Assembly (NCBI GenBank): GCA_028710525.1 | Contig: JAQTTY010000001.1 | Span: 275,955-339,954 of the forward strand | DNA from: Gallionella sp. | Lineage (GTDB): Bacteria > Pseudomonadota > Gammaproteobacteria > Burkholderiales > Gallionellaceae | Direction: 5' to 3' | Length of the DNA: 64,000 bases | Shown here: piece after piece, positions 1 to 9,461 of the stretch | Layout: every line of letters starts with the position of its first letter | How positions within the stretch are numbered: position 1 is the first letter of the stretch | The notes under the pieces: model-generated | What the model was told of the DNA's origin: nothing | Databases searched by the model: none | Seen by the model: only the letters and a program-made list of their open reading frames with translations | Position numbers and translations under genes: made by a program

Positions 1-4
1 CGTT

Positions 5-50
5 CTACCCCCATCCTAGCCTTCCCCCTGTGAGGGGGCAGGAATGTTTA
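5..50. repeat. REP-like GC-rich palindromic repeat (cut by window edge)
   Basis: The stretch contains TACCCCCATCCTAGCC followed by the small palindrome CCCCCTGTGAGGGGG. A very similar unit lies at 9003-9048 between coq7 and the OsmC gene. Both sit just past gene 3' ends, as REP-type extragenic palindromes do, and may help end transcription of the minus-strand proA or an upstream plus-strand gene outside the window. Confidence 0.6.
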
Positions 51-51
51 G

Positions 52-1311
52 TTATGTTCTGATCTGTCCGTTGCCCAACACGATGTATTTCTGCGAGGTC
101 AGTCCTTCTAGTCCTACCGGCCCACGCGCATGGATCTTGTCAGTCGAGATGCCGATCTCCGCACCCAAGCCATATTCGAAGCCGTCGGCGAAACGTGTCG
201 AGGCATTCACCATCACGCTACTGGAATCGACTTCGCGCAGGAAGCGCATTGCCTTGCTGTAGTTCTCGGTGACGATGCTGTCAGTGTGTTGTGAACCGTA
301 CTTGGCGATATGCACCAGTGCCGCATTCAGATCGTCCACCACGCGTATGCTCAGAATCGCGGCGAGGTATTCGGTCTCCCAGTCTTCCTCGGTCGCCGCC
401 GCCATTTGTGCGACCAACTTGCGTGCCGCGTCGTCGCCGCGCAGCTCCACGCCCTTGTCCAGATAGATCCTGCACAACGCTGGCAACACTTGCGCCGCGA
501 CCTTGGCATTTACCAATAGCGTCTCCATCGCGTTGCACACGCCGTAGCGATGCGTCTTGGCGTTGTCCGCGATGCGTATCGCCTTGGCGATATCCGCCTC
601 GTCATCGATATATACATGACATACGCCGTGCAGATGCTTGATGACAGGGATGCGTGCCTCGTTGCTGATGCGCTCGATCAGTCCCTTACCGCCACGCGGC
701 ACGATTACATCCACATAATCTTTCATGGTGATGAGTTCGCCCACCGCAGCACGGTCGGTGGTATTGATCACTTGCACCGCATCTGCTGGTAAGCCTGCGG
801 CTTTGAGTCCGGCATGCACGCAAGCAGCGATGGCTTGATTGGAATGAATGGCTTCTGAACCACCGCGCAAGATACAAGCGTTGCCGGATTTCAAACACAA
901 GCCAGCAGCATCTGCAGTCACATTGGGACGCGATTCATAGATGATGCCGATCACGCCCAAGGGCACGCGCATCTTGCCTACCTGTATGCCGGAAGGGCGG
1001 AAGCTCAGGTCAGTGATCGCACCGATCTGGTCGGGCAGGGTGGCAATTTGTTGCAAACCTTCGGCCATGCCGCGCACGGTCTTATCGGTCAGGGTCAGTC
1101 TGTCAACAGATGCGGCATCCAGACCATTCGCCTTGGCAGCTGCCACGTCTTTAGCGTTCTCGCTAATGAGCTGAACGCTGTTGCTCAAGATGGCGTCCGC
1201 GATGGCCAATAATGCGCGATTCTTGGTGGCGGTATCGGCCATCGCCATGTGGCGCGCGGCGGCGCGTGCCGCGATGCCGACTTCACGCATATAGGTTTTG
1301 ACGTTGTTCAT
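52..1311 (-). CDS. proA: Glutamate-5-semialdehyde dehydrogenase (gamma-glutamyl phosphate reductase)
   Basis: Cytoplasmic NADPH-dependent enzyme of proline synthesis that reduces gamma-glutamyl phosphate to glutamate semialdehyde. The aldehyde-dehydrogenase-fold protein carries the ProA signature [13 protein letters not shown] with the catalytic Cys near residue 259, [13 protein letters not shown] and the C-terminal [14 protein letters not shown]. The track ORF begins at 1392 but runs through the divergent promoter region. Starting at MNNVKTYM (1311) gives 419 aa, the usual family length of about 417. proB is not in the window. It diverges from trpC across 80 bp. Confidence 0.97.
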   Translation of the reverse strand: MNNVKTYMREVGIAARAAARHMAMADTATKNRALLAIADAILSNSVQLISENAKDVAAAKANGLDAASVDRLTLTDKTVRGMAEGLQQIATLPDQIGAITDLSFRPSGIQVGKMRVPLGVIGIIYESRPNVTADAAGLCLKSGNACILRGGSEAIHSNQAIAACVHAGLKAAGLPADAVQVINTTDRAAVGELITMKDYVDVIVPRGGKGLIERISNEARIPVIKHLHGVCHVYIDDEADIAKAIRIADNAKTHRYGVCNAMETLLVNAKVAAQVLPALCRIYLDKGVELRGDDAARKLVAQMAAATEEDWETEYLAAILSIRVVDDLNAALVHIAKYGSQHTDSIVTENYSKAMRFLREVDSSSVMVNASTRFADGFEYGLGAEIGISTDKIHARGPVGLEGLTSQKYIVLGNGQIRT

Positions 1312-1355
1312 GTCGTGTGCTGTGTTTTGCAAAGGGCGCATTTTACCCCAAGTGC

Positions 1356-1361
1356 TAGAAT
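1356..1361 (+). promoter_or_regulatory. Candidate -10 element for trpC
   Basis: TAGAAT followed by a GC-rich GCGCGCC discriminator lies 31 bp before the trpC ATG. No good -35 is seen at normal spacing. The same TAGAAT-GCGCGCC arrangement precedes rplM, which supports the call. Confidence 0.4.
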
Positions 1362-1391
1362 GCGCGCCTTTGTATAAACGCACGTTCAGCA

Positions 1392-2180
1392 ATGTCAGAC
1401 ATCCTCAATAAGATACTCGCGGTTAAGGCGCAAGAAGTCGCCGCCGCTAAGGCCATCAACCCACCTGCGCTGATGCGCATGGAAGCCGAGCAAGCCGCAC
1501 CTACACGCGATTTCGTCGCCGCGATACAAGACAAGATTGCCGCCGGTCAGCCCGCCGTGATTGCCGAAATCAAGAAAGCCAGCCCCAGCAAGGGCGTGAT
1601 ACGCGAGGATTTTCAGCCCGCTGCGATTGCCGCTAGCTATGCCAATCACGGTGCGGCCTGCTTGTCCGTTTTGACCGACGAGCAATTTTTTCAGGGTAGT
1701 GCGGCTTATCTACAACAGGCGCGTGCCGCCTGCGAGCTACCCGTGTTACGCAAAGACTTCATCGTCGACGAATACCAGATCTATCAGGCGCGCGCCATGG
1801 GTGCGGATGCCATCCTGTTGATCGCTTCAGCCTTATTCTTGGACGAGATGCGTCGCTTCGAGAAGCTTGCGCATAAGTTAGGGATGGCGGTATTGGTCGA
1901 GGTGCATGACGCCATCGAATTGGATGCTGCCCTGCAACTCAGCACGCCATTAATAGGCATCAATAACCGCAATCTTCGTACCTTCGAAGTTAGTCTGCAG
2001 ACCACACTGGATCTGCTGGCGAATATCCCCAAGGGTCGTATCGTAGTTACCGAGAGTGGCATCTTCACTGCCGAAGATGTGCAGCGCATGCGTACACATG
2101 AAGTGCAGACCTTCTTGGTTGGCGAGGCTTTTATGCGAGCCGCCGAGCCGGGTGAGGAACTGGAAAAAGTATTCTTCTAA
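1392..2180 (+). CDS. trpC: Indole-3-glycerol phosphate synthase
   Basis: Tryptophan synthesis: ring closure of carboxyphenylamino-deoxyribulose phosphate to indole-3-glycerol phosphate. The 262-aa TIM barrel has all the family landmarks: [13 protein letters not shown] near residue 58, [27 protein letters not shown] and VTESGI. The length is typical of the monofunctional enzyme. It stands alone here, separated from the trpEGD genes it often follows in proteobacteria, and diverges from proA. Confidence 0.97.
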   Translation: MSDILNKILAVKAQEVAAAKAINPPALMRMEAEQAAPTRDFVAAIQDKIAAGQPAVIAEIKKASPSKGVIREDFQPAAIAASYANHGAACLSVLTDEQFFQGSAAYLQQARAACELPVLRKDFIVDEYQIYQARAMGADAILLIASALFLDEMRRFEKLAHKLGMAVLVEVHDAIELDAALQLSTPLIGINNRNLRTFEVSLQTTLDLLANIPKGRIVVTESGIFTAEDVQRMRTHEVQTFLVGEAFMRAAEPGEELEKVFF

Positions 2181-2304
2181 GGAACGTGCGCAGGCGCGAT
2201 ACAGATGCAATGTTTCATGATTATTACAAGCACCAACTTTCTTATTTTTCGTCGTAAAAAAGCAACGGTTTTATTAAGCTTTTATTAAACCTGCGCACTC
2301 CTGG

Positions 2305-2332
2305 TTGTTAGCAAAATTCCCGTCGGCATAAT
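2305..2332 (+). promoter_or_regulatory. Candidate sigma70 promoter of the first porin gene
   Basis: TTGTTA, a 16-bp spacer and CATAAT lie about 88 bp before the porin ATG. A comparable GATAATCCGC box precedes the second porin, so both genes seem to keep similar promoters and a long 5' leader. Confidence 0.45.
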
Positions 2333-2409
2333 CCGCTCCGAAGTTCTCGAACGGGGATTTTCTTAATATCTGTGGGCAGCACGAGCTGCCTACAACATCA
2401 ATAACCACT

Positions 2410-2455
2410 AGGAGTTTTACATGCAAAAGAAACTGATCGCACTGGCTGTTGCTGC
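2410..2455 (+). repeat. 46-bp leader repeat shared by the two porin genes (copy 1)
   Basis: AGGAGTTTTAC plus the first 35 coding bases are identical to 3728-3773. The shared part covers the ribosome binding site and most of the signal peptide, while the mature coding sequences diverge. Confidence 0.9.
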
Positions 2456-3452
2456 TGCTTTGACCGCACCTGCTGCGGCGATGGCTGCTGATGTTACCGT
2501 TTACGGTAAGGCATTCCTGACTATGGATCAAACCAGCGTCAATACAGTTAATACACCTAACAAGACACAAATCAACAGCAACGCTTCTCGCTTGGGTTTC
2601 AAGGTTAGCGAAGATCTGGGTGATGGTCTGAAGGCGCTGGTCCAATACGAACTGGAAATGGATGCGACTGGTCAATTGACTACTACAACTGGCACTGGCT
2701 TGGGCAAGTCACGTAACAGTGGTGCAGGTTTTGAAGGTGATTTCGGTAAAGTAATGGTTGGTATCTGGGATACACCTTACAAAGTTGTACACAACAAGAT
2801 CGAATTGTTCGACAACACAACAAACTACAGCGCACAAAACGTAATTGGTCGTTCTGCTGGTAAGAACTTCCAAACTCGCAAAGCTTCGATGATCCAGTAC
2901 TGGTCTCCTAAGTTCAGCGGTTTCCAAGTTGCTGCTATGTACAGTCCAGATCCAGCTCCAACAGCAACAGTAGGTGCTACTGCTGGTCTTAACAAGAGCT
3001 CCATGTCTTTCTCTGGTACATACGACGTTGACGCACTGTATGTTTCCTTGGGTTACGAGACACGTAACGATGTGGCTTTCGCAGGCAAGACTGATAGCGC
3101 AACTCGCTTGGCAGCTAAGTACAACTTGGGCGATTTCTGGTTGGGCGGTATGGTTGAAAGCATCAAAACTAACACCTCTGCAATTGCTAGCGTGACTGGC
3201 AAAAATGCTGAGTTTGTTGGTCAATTCAACTTTGGTGCTAACAGCGTTGCATTGAGCTTGGCTAAGCAAGGTTCTACATCTGTAGCTCCTGCTTTGTCTA
3301 ACGCCATCAATCAGACAACTTTGAAGTTGAACCACAGCTTCTCTAAGTCTACAGACCTGTTCGCTGCATATACCAGCAACAAGGCTGACAATGCTGCAGT
3401 CACAGGAATCACGACTACCTACGTTGGTTTTGGTCTGATCAAATCTTTCTAA
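2421..3452 (+). CDS. Gram-negative outer membrane porin (general diffusion type)
   Basis: A 343-aa protein with a clear signal peptide (MQKKLIALAVAAALTAPAAAMA, cut before ADVTVYGK). It continues with the beta-strand pattern and RLGFKVSEDLGDGLKALVQYE region typical of betaproteobacterial porins, and ends in the aromatic C-terminal Phe needed for Bam-dependent insertion (LIKSF). It should form a trimeric 16-strand barrel in the outer membrane. A strong AGGAG site lies 6 bases before the ATG. Codon choice is the regular pattern of a highly expressed gene. Substrate selectivity cannot be read from the sequence. A terminator follows, so it is monocistronic. Confidence 0.93.
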   Translation: MQKKLIALAVAAALTAPAAAMAADVTVYGKAFLTMDQTSVNTVNTPNKTQINSNASRLGFKVSEDLGDGLKALVQYELEMDATGQLTTTTGTGLGKSRNSGAGFEGDFGKVMVGIWDTPYKVVHNKIELFDNTTNYSAQNVIGRSAGKNFQTRKASMIQYWSPKFSGFQVAAMYSPDPAPTATVGATAGLNKSSMSFSGTYDVDALYVSLGYETRNDVAFAGKTDSATRLAAKYNLGDFWLGGMVESIKTNTSAIASVTGKNAEFVGQFNFGANSVALSLAKQGSTSVAPALSNAINQTTLKLNHSFSKSTDLFAAYTSNKADNAAVTGITTTYVGFGLIKSF

Positions 3453-3482
3453 TCTGATTTAACCATCAGTTAAAAAGAACTT

Positions 3483-3514
3483 AAAAGCGGGGCGCTTAGG
3501 CGCCCCGCTTTTTT
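3483..3514 (+). terminator. Rho-independent terminator after the first porin gene
   Basis: AAAGCGGGGCG-CTTAG-GCGCCCCGC followed by a run of Ts, 30 bp past the porin stop codon. Confidence 0.92.
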
Positions 3515-3623
3515 ATTGTCTGAACTTAATGCTGTGACATGAATCTGTGTACCGCTCGCTGTGGGAATATGAAAGTAATGTTGCAGAAAAGCTACAGTGG
3601 AGCGCAAATCATTGAGGTAGGGC

Positions 3624-3651
3624 TTGCGTGAAATATTGCGGTGAGGATAAT
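3624..3651 (+). promoter_or_regulatory. Candidate sigma70 promoter of the second porin gene
   Basis: TTGCGT, 16-bp spacer, GATAAT, followed by CCGCCGC. It lies 87 bp before the ATG, nearly the same leader length as in the first porin gene. Confidence 0.45.
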
Positions 3652-3727
3652 CCGCCGCAGAAGTCACCCGACTTGGGGATTTGCTTGTAATGATGCTGGC
3701 GTGAGCTGGTGACTAACTAATTAAACG

Positions 3728-3773
3728 AGGAGTTTTACATGCAAAAGAAACTGATCGCACTGGCTGTTGCTGC
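3728..3773 (+). repeat. 46-bp leader repeat shared by the two porin genes (copy 2)
   Basis: Identical to 2410-2455, spanning the AGGAG site and the start of the signal peptide. It points to duplication or gene conversion restricted to the 5' end. Confidence 0.9.
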
Positions 3774-4857
3774 AACTATCTCTGCTCCAGCATTCGCTGA
3801 AGTAACCGTGTACGGCAAACTCGATGCAGGTTATGCCAGCATTAAGAAGACTGTGACTCCTGGTGGTGGCGGTGTTGCCGCGACCTCTAAGCTGGACGCA
3901 ATCGGCTTTAGCCAGTCCACCTCCAGCCGCTTGGGTTTCAAGGTAACTGAAGATCTGGACGGTGGCATGAAGATCTCTACTGTTATTGAAACTGGCCTGA
4001 GTTCCAACCCTGGCGCTGCAGCGGGTTATGGCACAACTGCTGATGTTGCTTTGAACGGCACTACCATAGATGCAACATCGCTGGGTAACCGCGAAATGTA
4101 TGCCAAGCTGGACTTTGGTCAAGGCACTGCAATCAAGGCGGGTTTCGGTACCTCTCCTATCTACGAATACGCCTATGCTTATGATGCAGCCTTGGGCGGC
4201 AACTTCGTGGGTAACCTGATCACCAATGATGCGAAAACAGGTGGCAACCGTGTGGTATCCGTTGATGCTATCCAGCAATTTGGCAGTATCAAAGCGACTT
4301 TGGGCTTGATGAAAAATGCGCGCACACCATCAGGTGTAGGTGCAGTAGCTTCAGAAACAGGAACTGGTTTCCAAGGTGCTTTGCAATTTAACGAAGGTCC
4401 TTTGTCTGCTGCGGTTGCACTGCAAACTGCCAAGACAGGCGTACCAGCAACTGAAATCAAGACTGACATCACCATGTTGGTCGGCTCCTATGATCTGGGC
4501 GTAGCTAAGGTGTTCGGTCAATACGCTAATGTGAAAACTAGCAATGGCGGTGGCGCTTTGGTTATTAACTCAGGTAAGCGCAATTTTGGTAACGTGGGTG
4601 TAGACGTACCTGTAGGCAATTTCATGGGCTTTGCGCAACTGAGCTTCGGTTCACGTAATGAAGTGTTTGTAGCGAATAATGCAGCGGTTAGCCGCAAGAT
4701 CAGTGGTTACACTGTGGGCGGTAAATACAGCCTGAGCAAGCGTGCTTATGCTTACGCTTCCATCGGTGAAACTAAGCAAGATGCGGGTACTACTGCAACT
4801 AACGGTGATGGTATCAAGATCAGCCAATTTGCAATCGGTCTGGCTCAAGTATTCTAA
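3739..4857 (+). CDS. Gram-negative outer membrane porin, paralog of the preceding gene
   Basis: A 372-aa porin with the same first 11 residues as its neighbour (MQKKLIALAVA), a signal peptide ending at AFA and a mature start EVTVYGKLDAGY. The body has the RLGFKVTEDLDGGMKIS and NREMYAKLDFGQGTAIKAGFG segments of the OmpC-like porin family and ends in the terminal Phe (LAQVF). Beyond the leader the two proteins differ clearly in length and loops, so they probably differ in pore selectivity or in when they are expressed. It has its own promoter candidate and terminator. Confidence 0.93.
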   Translation: MQKKLIALAVAATISAPAFAEVTVYGKLDAGYASIKKTVTPGGGGVAATSKLDAIGFSQSTSSRLGFKVTEDLDGGMKISTVIETGLSSNPGAAAGYGTTADVALNGTTIDATSLGNREMYAKLDFGQGTAIKAGFGTSPIYEYAYAYDAALGGNFVGNLITNDAKTGGNRVVSVDAIQQFGSIKATLGLMKNARTPSGVGAVASETGTGFQGALQFNEGPLSAAVALQTAKTGVPATEIKTDITMLVGSYDLGVAKVFGQYANVKTSNGGGALVINSGKRNFGNVGVDVPVGNFMGFAQLSFGSRNEVFVANNAAVSRKISGYTVGGKYSLSKRAYAYASIGETKQDAGTTATNGDGIKISQFAIGLAQVF

Positions 4858-4904
4858 TTTGACACTGGCCTAGCCAGTTTCAGAATGAGTACCTAGCAAA
4901 ATGA

Positions 4905-4934
4905 AAACCCGCTGTGGCGACACGGCGGGTTTTT
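4905..4934 (+). terminator. Rho-independent terminator after the second porin gene
   Basis: AAACCCGCTGTG-GCGA-CACGGCGGGTTT, a 12-bp stem with one wobble pair, followed by Ts. Confidence 0.92.
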
Positions 4935-4980
4935 TATCGACCGTAGCAGGCGAAAATTTTACGTAACACCTCACTCCGAG

Positions 4981-5009
4981 TTGGCATGGTATAGGCAATC
5001 TGCTATGGT
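4981..5009 (+). promoter_or_regulatory. Candidate promoter of the glt operon
   Basis: TTGGCA, 17-bp spacer, TATGGT, located 71 bp before the chosen gltI start. The track ORF start (4981) lies inside this promoter, which argues for the downstream start. Confidence 0.5.
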
Positions 5010-5079
5010 GCATTGCGTCATTGTTGAACGAAATAATAAATCTGAATCGCTCTCATCAATCTTCGAAAAGGAAAGCCAC

Positions 5080-5973
5080 ATGTCACAACATCGCTTGTTA
5101 GTTGCCGCAACTTGTTTGCTGGTTTCCTCGGTCGCACTGGCACAAGATGCCACGGGTACTTTGCAAAAGATCAAAGAAACCAACACCATCTCACTGGGAC
5201 ATCGTGAGTCTTCGATTCCTTTCTCTTACTACAACGATAAGCAAGAAGTGATCGGCTATTCACAAGAGCTGATGATGAAAGCGGTCGATGCGATCAAAGC
5301 CGACCTGAAGCTGCCTAATCTAAAGGTAACCCTCACTCCGGTCACTTCACAAAATCGTATCTCCTTGGTACAAAATGGCACGGTCGATATCGTGTGCGGC
5401 TCTGCAACCAATAACCTCGAACGTCAGAAACAAGTTGCCTTCTCGACGACCATCTTCGTCATCGGCACTCGTTTGCTGACCAAGAAGACTTCAGGTATCA
5501 AAGACTTCGCTGATCTGGCTGGTAAAAATGTGGTCGTCACCGCCGGCACCACCTCAGAGCGTTTGTTACGCAAGCTGAACGAAGACAAGAAGATGGACAT
5601 GAGCATCATCAGCGCTAAAGATCATGGTGAGTCCTTTCTGACTCTAGAGACCGGACGCGCAGTGGCGTTCATGATGGATGATGCCTTGCTGGCCGGCCAA
5701 GTTGCCAACTCCAAGCACCCTGAAGAATGGGCTATCGTCGGCAAGCCTATGTCGAACGAAGCTTATGGCTGCATGATGCGCAAGGATGATCCGCAGTTCA
5801 AGAAGATCGTCGACGACACTTTTGCCAAGCTGATGACTTCCGGCGAAGCGGCGAAGATCTACGCGAAGTGGTTTATGGCGCCTGTGCCACCCAAAGGGCT
5901 GAACCTTAACTTCCCGATGAGCGACGATATGATAGAAGCGTACAAACATCCTAACGACATGGCTTTCCCTTGA
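5080..5973 (+). CDS. gltI: Glutamate/aspartate ABC transporter, periplasmic binding protein
   Basis: Family 3 solute-binding protein that captures acidic amino acids in the periplasm for the GltJKL permease. The start at MSQHRLL is preceded by AAAAGGAAAG and gives a clean signal peptide (cut near VALAQ). The longer track start would place 33 hydrophilic residues in front of it. The mature 275 residues match GltI closely: SLGHRESSIPFSYY, VIGYSQELM, VDIVCGSATNNLERQKQVAFS and AYGCMMRKDDPQFKK. First gene of gltIJKL, separated from gltJ by 90 bp with a hairpin. Confidence 0.95.
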   Translation: MSQHRLLVAATCLLVSSVALAQDATGTLQKIKETNTISLGHRESSIPFSYYNDKQEVIGYSQELMMKAVDAIKADLKLPNLKVTLTPVTSQNRISLVQNGTVDIVCGSATNNLERQKQVAFSTTIFVIGTRLLTKKTSGIKDFADLAGKNVVVTAGTTSERLLRKLNEDKKMDMSIISAKDHGESFLTLETGRAVAFMMDDALLAGQVANSKHPEEWAIVGKPMSNEAYGCMMRKDDPQFKKIVDDTFAKLMTSGEAAKIYAKWFMAPVPPKGLNLNFPMSDDMIEAYKHPNDMAFP

Positions 5974-5993
5974 TAATTAGTTAGGCGAATGTG

Positions 5994-6030
5994 AGGGTGA
6001 TGGTTGGAGGAGTACTCCGGTCATCACCCT
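5994..6030 (+). promoter_or_regulatory. Intercistronic hairpin between gltI and gltJ
   Basis: AGGGTGATG and CATCACCCT enclose a second small palindrome, GGAGTACTCC, forming a long stem without a T tract. In binding-protein-dependent transporter operons such stems often stabilise the upstream message so that the binding protein outnumbers the permease. That role is inferred here. Confidence 0.65.
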
Positions 6031-6063
6031 TAGTTTATTGAAGTCCTACTATTCGAGCTCACT

Positions 6064-6795
6064 ATGAACTATCACTGGAACTGGGCTATCTTTCTGACTG
6101 AAACGCCGTCGGGAAGTACCACATATATGGGCTGGATGCTGTCCGGACTGGAAGTGACGCTTGCGCTGTCACTCTCAGCTTGGATCATCGCGCTGCTGGT
6201 TGGAGGCTTGATGGGTGTGCTGCGCACTGTACCCAATCGCTGGCTGTCCGGCATCGCCACCGTTTACGTTGAAATCTTTCGTAACACGCCGCTGCTGGTG
6301 CAGCTTTTCATCTGGTATTTTGTTTTGCCAGAATTGCTGCCCACCGCCATGGGCGATGCGATCAAGTCGCTCAATCCTTTCTTGCAACAGTTTCTGGCTG
6401 CGATGGTATGCCTCGCGCTGTTCACTGGTGCACGGGTCTGCGAGCAAGTTCGCTCCGGTATCAATTCGCTAGCCGTAGGGCAAAAGTCCGCCGGTCTGGC
6501 ATTGGGCCTGACGCTGCCACAGACCTATCGCTACGTGATATTGCCGATGGCGATACGCATCATCCTGCCGCCGCTGACCTCGGAGTTCCTCAATATCTTC
6601 AAGAATTCCGCAGTTGCTTCTACCATAGGCCTGCTGGAGCTGGCTGCGCAGGGACGGCAACTGGTCGATTACACCGCGCAACCCTATGAATCGTTCATCG
6701 CGGTGACGGTCATGTTCATGGTGATCAATACGGTGGTGATGATTTTGATGCATAAGGTCGAGGCGCGGGTACGCGTGCCTGGCGGAGGACACTAG
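6064..6795 (+). CDS. gltJ: Glutamate/aspartate ABC transporter, permease subunit
   Basis: Inner-membrane permease of the HisMQ/GltJK type, 243 aa, with an N-terminal periplasmic/leader part ([21 protein letters not shown]), several hydrophobic helices and the family EAA-like loop ([49 protein letters not shown]) that docks on the GltL ATPase. It pairs with GltK as a heterodimer. Two bases separate it from gltK, so the genes are translationally close. Confidence 0.95.
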   Translation: MNYHWNWAIFLTETPSGSTTYMGWMLSGLEVTLALSLSAWIIALLVGGLMGVLRTVPNRWLSGIATVYVEIFRNTPLLVQLFIWYFVLPELLPTAMGDAIKSLNPFLQQFLAAMVCLALFTGARVCEQVRSGINSLAVGQKSAGLALGLTLPQTYRYVILPMAIRIILPPLTSEFLNIFKNSAVASTIGLLELAAQGRQLVDYTAQPYESFIAVTVMFMVINTVVMILMHKVEARVRVPGGGH

Positions 6796-6797
6796 CC

Positions 6798-7475
6798 ATG
6801 TATGAATTCGACTGGAGTTCGATTCCCGGGGCACTACCTTATCTCTGGATAGGCATGGTGATGACTCTGAAGATCACGGTGGTGGCGATAATCGCCGGTA
6901 TCGTATGGGGTACTTTGCTGGCACTGATGCGCATGTCCCCCATCAAAGTGTTGTCGTGGTTCGGTGCGGGCTATGTGAACCTGTTCCGTTCCATCCCGTT
7001 GGTGATGGTGTTGTTATGGTTCTTCCTCATCGTGCCTTCGCTCTTGGTCAGCCTTTTCGATATCCCGCGTAGTTACGACACGCGTCTGATTTCCGCGATG
7101 GTCGCGTTCTCTTTGTTTGAGGCGGCGTACTACTCGGAGATCATCCGTGCAGGGATACGCAGTGTCTCTAAAGGGCAGATGGGTGCGGCCAACGCACTCG
7201 GCATGAGTTACGCCCAGGCGATGCGTCTGATCATCCTGCCCCAAGCCTTTAGGAATATGGTGCCGCTGTTACTCACGCAAGGCATCATCTTGTTTCAGGA
7301 TACTTCGCTCGTCTATGTGAGTTCGCTGGCGGACTTCTTTGGCACGGCCTATCTGGTCGGTAGTCGCGACGGTCGTTTGGTCGAACTGCTGCTGTTCTCG
7401 GGCGCCGTTTATTTCATCATCAGCTTTTCAGCCTCCCAGCTGGTTAAGCATTTCCAGAAGAGAACGTCCTTATGA
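6798..7475 (+). CDS. gltK: Glutamate/aspartate ABC transporter, permease subunit
   Basis: Second membrane subunit of the acidic amino acid transporter, 225 aa, with hydrophobic segments at about residues 17-40, 55-80 and 190-215. It carries the coupling loop [46 protein letters not shown]. Its last codons overlap the start of gltL (ATGA), which fits tight stoichiometric coupling of permease and ATPase. Confidence 0.95.
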   Translation: MYEFDWSSIPGALPYLWIGMVMTLKITVVAIIAGIVWGTLLALMRMSPIKVLSWFGAGYVNLFRSIPLVMVLLWFFLIVPSLLVSLFDIPRSYDTRLISAMVAFSLFEAAYYSEIIRAGIRSVSKGQMGAANALGMSYAQAMRLIILPQAFRNMVPLLLTQGIILFQDTSLVYVSSLADFFGTAYLVGSRDGRLVELLLFSGAVYFIISFSASQLVKHFQKRTSL

Positions 7476-8200
7476 TCTCCATAAAAAATATCAGCAAACA
7501 TTACGGCAGTTTTCAGGTGCTGACAGATTGTTCAGCCGAGGTTGAAAAAGGTGAAGTGATCGTTATCTGTGGGCCGTCGGGTTCGGGGAAATCGACGCTG
7601 ATCAAGTGCGTCAATGGACTTGAGCCTTTTCAGCAGGGTGAGTTGGTAGTCAATGGCATCTCGGTAGGTGCCCCCAAGACCAACCTCGCCAAACTGCGTG
7701 CGCATGTCGGGATGGTGTTCCAGAATTTTGAGTTATTTCCGCATATGAGCATCGTCGATAATCTCTGTATCGCGCAAATCAAGGTGCTGGGACGCAGTCG
7801 CGAAGAAGCCGTCGAGCGCGGCTTGAAATTGCTGGATCGTGTCGGCCTCAGTGCGCAAGCGGAAAAATTCCCCGGGCAATTGTCCGGCGGGCAGCAGCAA
7901 CGCGTGGCGATCGCCCGCGCTTTGGCCATGGACCCGACTTGCATGTTGTTTGATGAGCCGACTTCGGCACTGGATCCGGAAATGGTCAACGAGGTGCTCG
8001 ATGTCATGGTTGGGCTGGCCCAAGAGGGGATGACGATGATGGTCGTCACGCACGAGATGGGCTTCGCGCGCAACGTGGCGAGTCGCGTCATCTTTATGGA
8101 TCAGGGACGTATCGTTGAAGATGCTTCCAAAGATGACTTCTTCGGTACGCCGCGTTCCGAGCGGGCGCAGCAGTTCCTGTCCAAGATATTGCAACATTAA
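7472..8200 (+). CDS. gltL: Glutamate/aspartate ABC transporter, ATP-binding protein
   Basis: Cytoplasmic ABC ATPase, 242 aa. Walker [11 protein letters not shown]-loop near [14 protein letters not shown], signature LSGGQQQR, Walker [15 protein letters not shown] and the switch His in VVTHEMGFA are all intact. It energises import by GltJK. Last gene of the operon. No terminator is obvious in the 113 bp before coq7. Confidence 0.96.
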   Translation: MISIKNISKHYGSFQVLTDCSAEVEKGEVIVICGPSGSGKSTLIKCVNGLEPFQQGELVVNGISVGAPKTNLAKLRAHVGMVFQNFELFPHMSIVDNLCIAQIKVLGRSREEAVERGLKLLDRVGLSAQAEKFPGQLSGGQQQRVAIARALAMDPTCMLFDEPTSALDPEMVNEVLDVMVGLAQEGMTMMVVTHEMGFARNVASRVIFMDQGRIVEDASKDDFFGTPRSERAQQFLSKILQH

Positions 8201-8254
8201 TGGCCAGAGCTGTGTTGTGGGTGATGTAAGCGGTGGGCCATATTTGTAGCGGCA

Positions 8255-8283
8255 TTGACGCTGTGCCTTGAAGTATCTACATT
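8255..8283 (+). promoter_or_regulatory. Candidate promoter of coq7
   Basis: TTGACG, 17-bp spacer, TACATT, about 31 bp before the coq7 ATG and 55 bp after gltL. It suggests that coq7 is transcribed separately from the transporter operon. Confidence 0.45.
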
Positions 8284-8313
8284 GCGCCTTTAGTTATATT
8301 TGCGGAGTACCTA

Positions 8314-8940
8314 ATGCTTAACGTTGATCGTTTGATCGTGGAGTTCGATAAAGGACTGCGCACCCTGTTCAGTCAGGCGCATAGCGCCCGCCCTTATCCC
8401 GATGCGGAATTGCACGATGCGCCTTTGGATGAGACAGAAAAGAAGCATGCGGCTGCGCTGATGCGCGTCAATCATACCGGCGAGATCTGCGCACAGGCCT
8501 TGTATCAAGGGCAGGCGCTCACTGCGCGTGATCCGCAGGTACAACGTCGCCTAGAACTCGCGGCGCAGGAAGAGACTGAGCATCTGGCTTGGACGGCCAA
8601 GCGTGTGCATGAGCTGGGCGGGCATCTGAGCGTGCTCAATCCGCTTTGGTATAGCGGTTCTTTGGCGATGGGTGCGTTCGCAGGTTTGCTAGGGGATAAG
8701 TGGAATCTGGGCTTTTTGGCAGAGACCGAGCGTCAAGTAGGCGAGCATCTGCAAAGCCATCTGCAAAAACTGCCAGAGCAAGATGAGAAAAGTCGCGCTA
8801 TCGTGCAACAGATGTATGTGGACGAGACGGCGCACGCTGATATGGCGGTGGAGCTGGGCGGCGCAACCTTACCGCAACCCGTACAGTTCGTCATGCAACT
8901 CAATGGTAAGTTGATGACGAATACGGTTTATTGGGTTTAG
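8314..8940 (+). CDS. coq7: Ubiquinone biosynthesis hydroxylase (demethoxyubiquinol monooxygenase)
   Basis: Di-iron enzyme that adds the C6 hydroxyl in the penultimate step of ubiquinone synthesis at the inner membrane. The 208-aa protein has the carboxylate/histidine set expected of the family: [25 protein letters not shown], a second helix around [10 protein letters not shown], and [11 protein letters not shown]. The C-terminus ([12 protein letters not shown]) also matches the bacterial Coq7 family, which occurs in betaproteobacteria in place of UbiF. Convergent with the OsmC gene across a repeat region. Confidence 0.95.
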   Translation: MLNVDRLIVEFDKGLRTLFSQAHSARPYPDAELHDAPLDETEKKHAAALMRVNHTGEICAQALYQGQALTARDPQVQRRLELAAQEETEHLAWTAKRVHELGGHLSVLNPLWYSGSLAMGAFAGLLGDKWNLGFLAETERQVGEHLQSHLQKLPEQDEKSRAIVQQMYVDETAHADMAVELGGATLPQPVQFVMQLNGKLMTNTVYWV

Positions 8941-8945
8941 GCCGT

Positions 8946-9042
8946 TTCCTTCCCCTTGCTAGGGGGAAGGTTAGGATGGGGGTTAGTCGGGTTAGTGAGC
9001 ATTACCCCCACCCTAGCCCTCCCCCTGTGAGGGGGAGGGGAT
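8946..9042. repeat. Inverted pair of REP-like units
   Basis: TTCCTTCCCCTTGCTAGGGGGAAGGTTAGGATGGGGGTTAG is followed about 15 bp on by a roughly inverted unit, TACCCCCACCCTAGCCCTCCCCCTGTGAGGGGGAGGGG. Together they can fold into one large cruciform or stem between the convergent coq7 and OsmC genes. The second unit resembles the start of the window (5-50). Confidence 0.7.
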
Positions 9043-9044
9043 GT

Positions 9045-9461
9045 TTACTCTTGTATCACCTCAAAATCATGGGTCACCGCAGCAGTAGCACCCAGCATGA
9101 TAGAAGCCGAGCAATACTTCTCTGCGGATAACTTGATAGCCTTTTCCACGACTTCTGGTTTGATGGCGCGGCCAGTGACGACGAAGTGCATATGGATGGT
9201 GGTGAAGACTTTGGGGTCAGTCTCAGCACGTTCTGCGCTCATTTCCACATAGCAGTCGGTCACGTCCTGACGACTTTTCTTGAGGATGGTGATGACGTCG
9301 TAGCTAGTGCAACCGCCCGCACCTATGAGCAACATCTCCATGGGGCGCGGACCCAGATTGCGGCCTCCTCCGGCGGGTGCGCCGTCCATCAATACAGCGT
9401 GGCCACTTTCGGTCTCACCTAAGAATGCGACCTGTTCTACCCATTTGATGCGTGCTTTCAT
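9045..9461 (-). CDS. OsmC family protein (YhfA-like)
   Basis: A 138-aa OsmC/Ohr-superfamily protein with the two conserved cysteines, one in AGGCTSYDVITIL and one in AEKYCSASIML. Family members reduce organic peroxides or have a related thiol role. The YhfA-like branch has no settled substrate. The N-terminus (MKARIKWVEQVAFLGETESGHAVLMDG) and GRNLGPRPMEMLL match that branch. Single gene, convergent with coq7. Its upstream side faces the rplM promoter region. Confidence 0.9.
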   Translation of the reverse strand: MKARIKWVEQVAFLGETESGHAVLMDGAPAGGGRNLGPRPMEMLLIGAGGCTSYDVITILKKSRQDVTDCYVEMSAERAETDPKVFTTIHMHFVVTGRAIKPEVVEKAIKLSAEKYCSASIMLGATAAVTHDFEVIQE

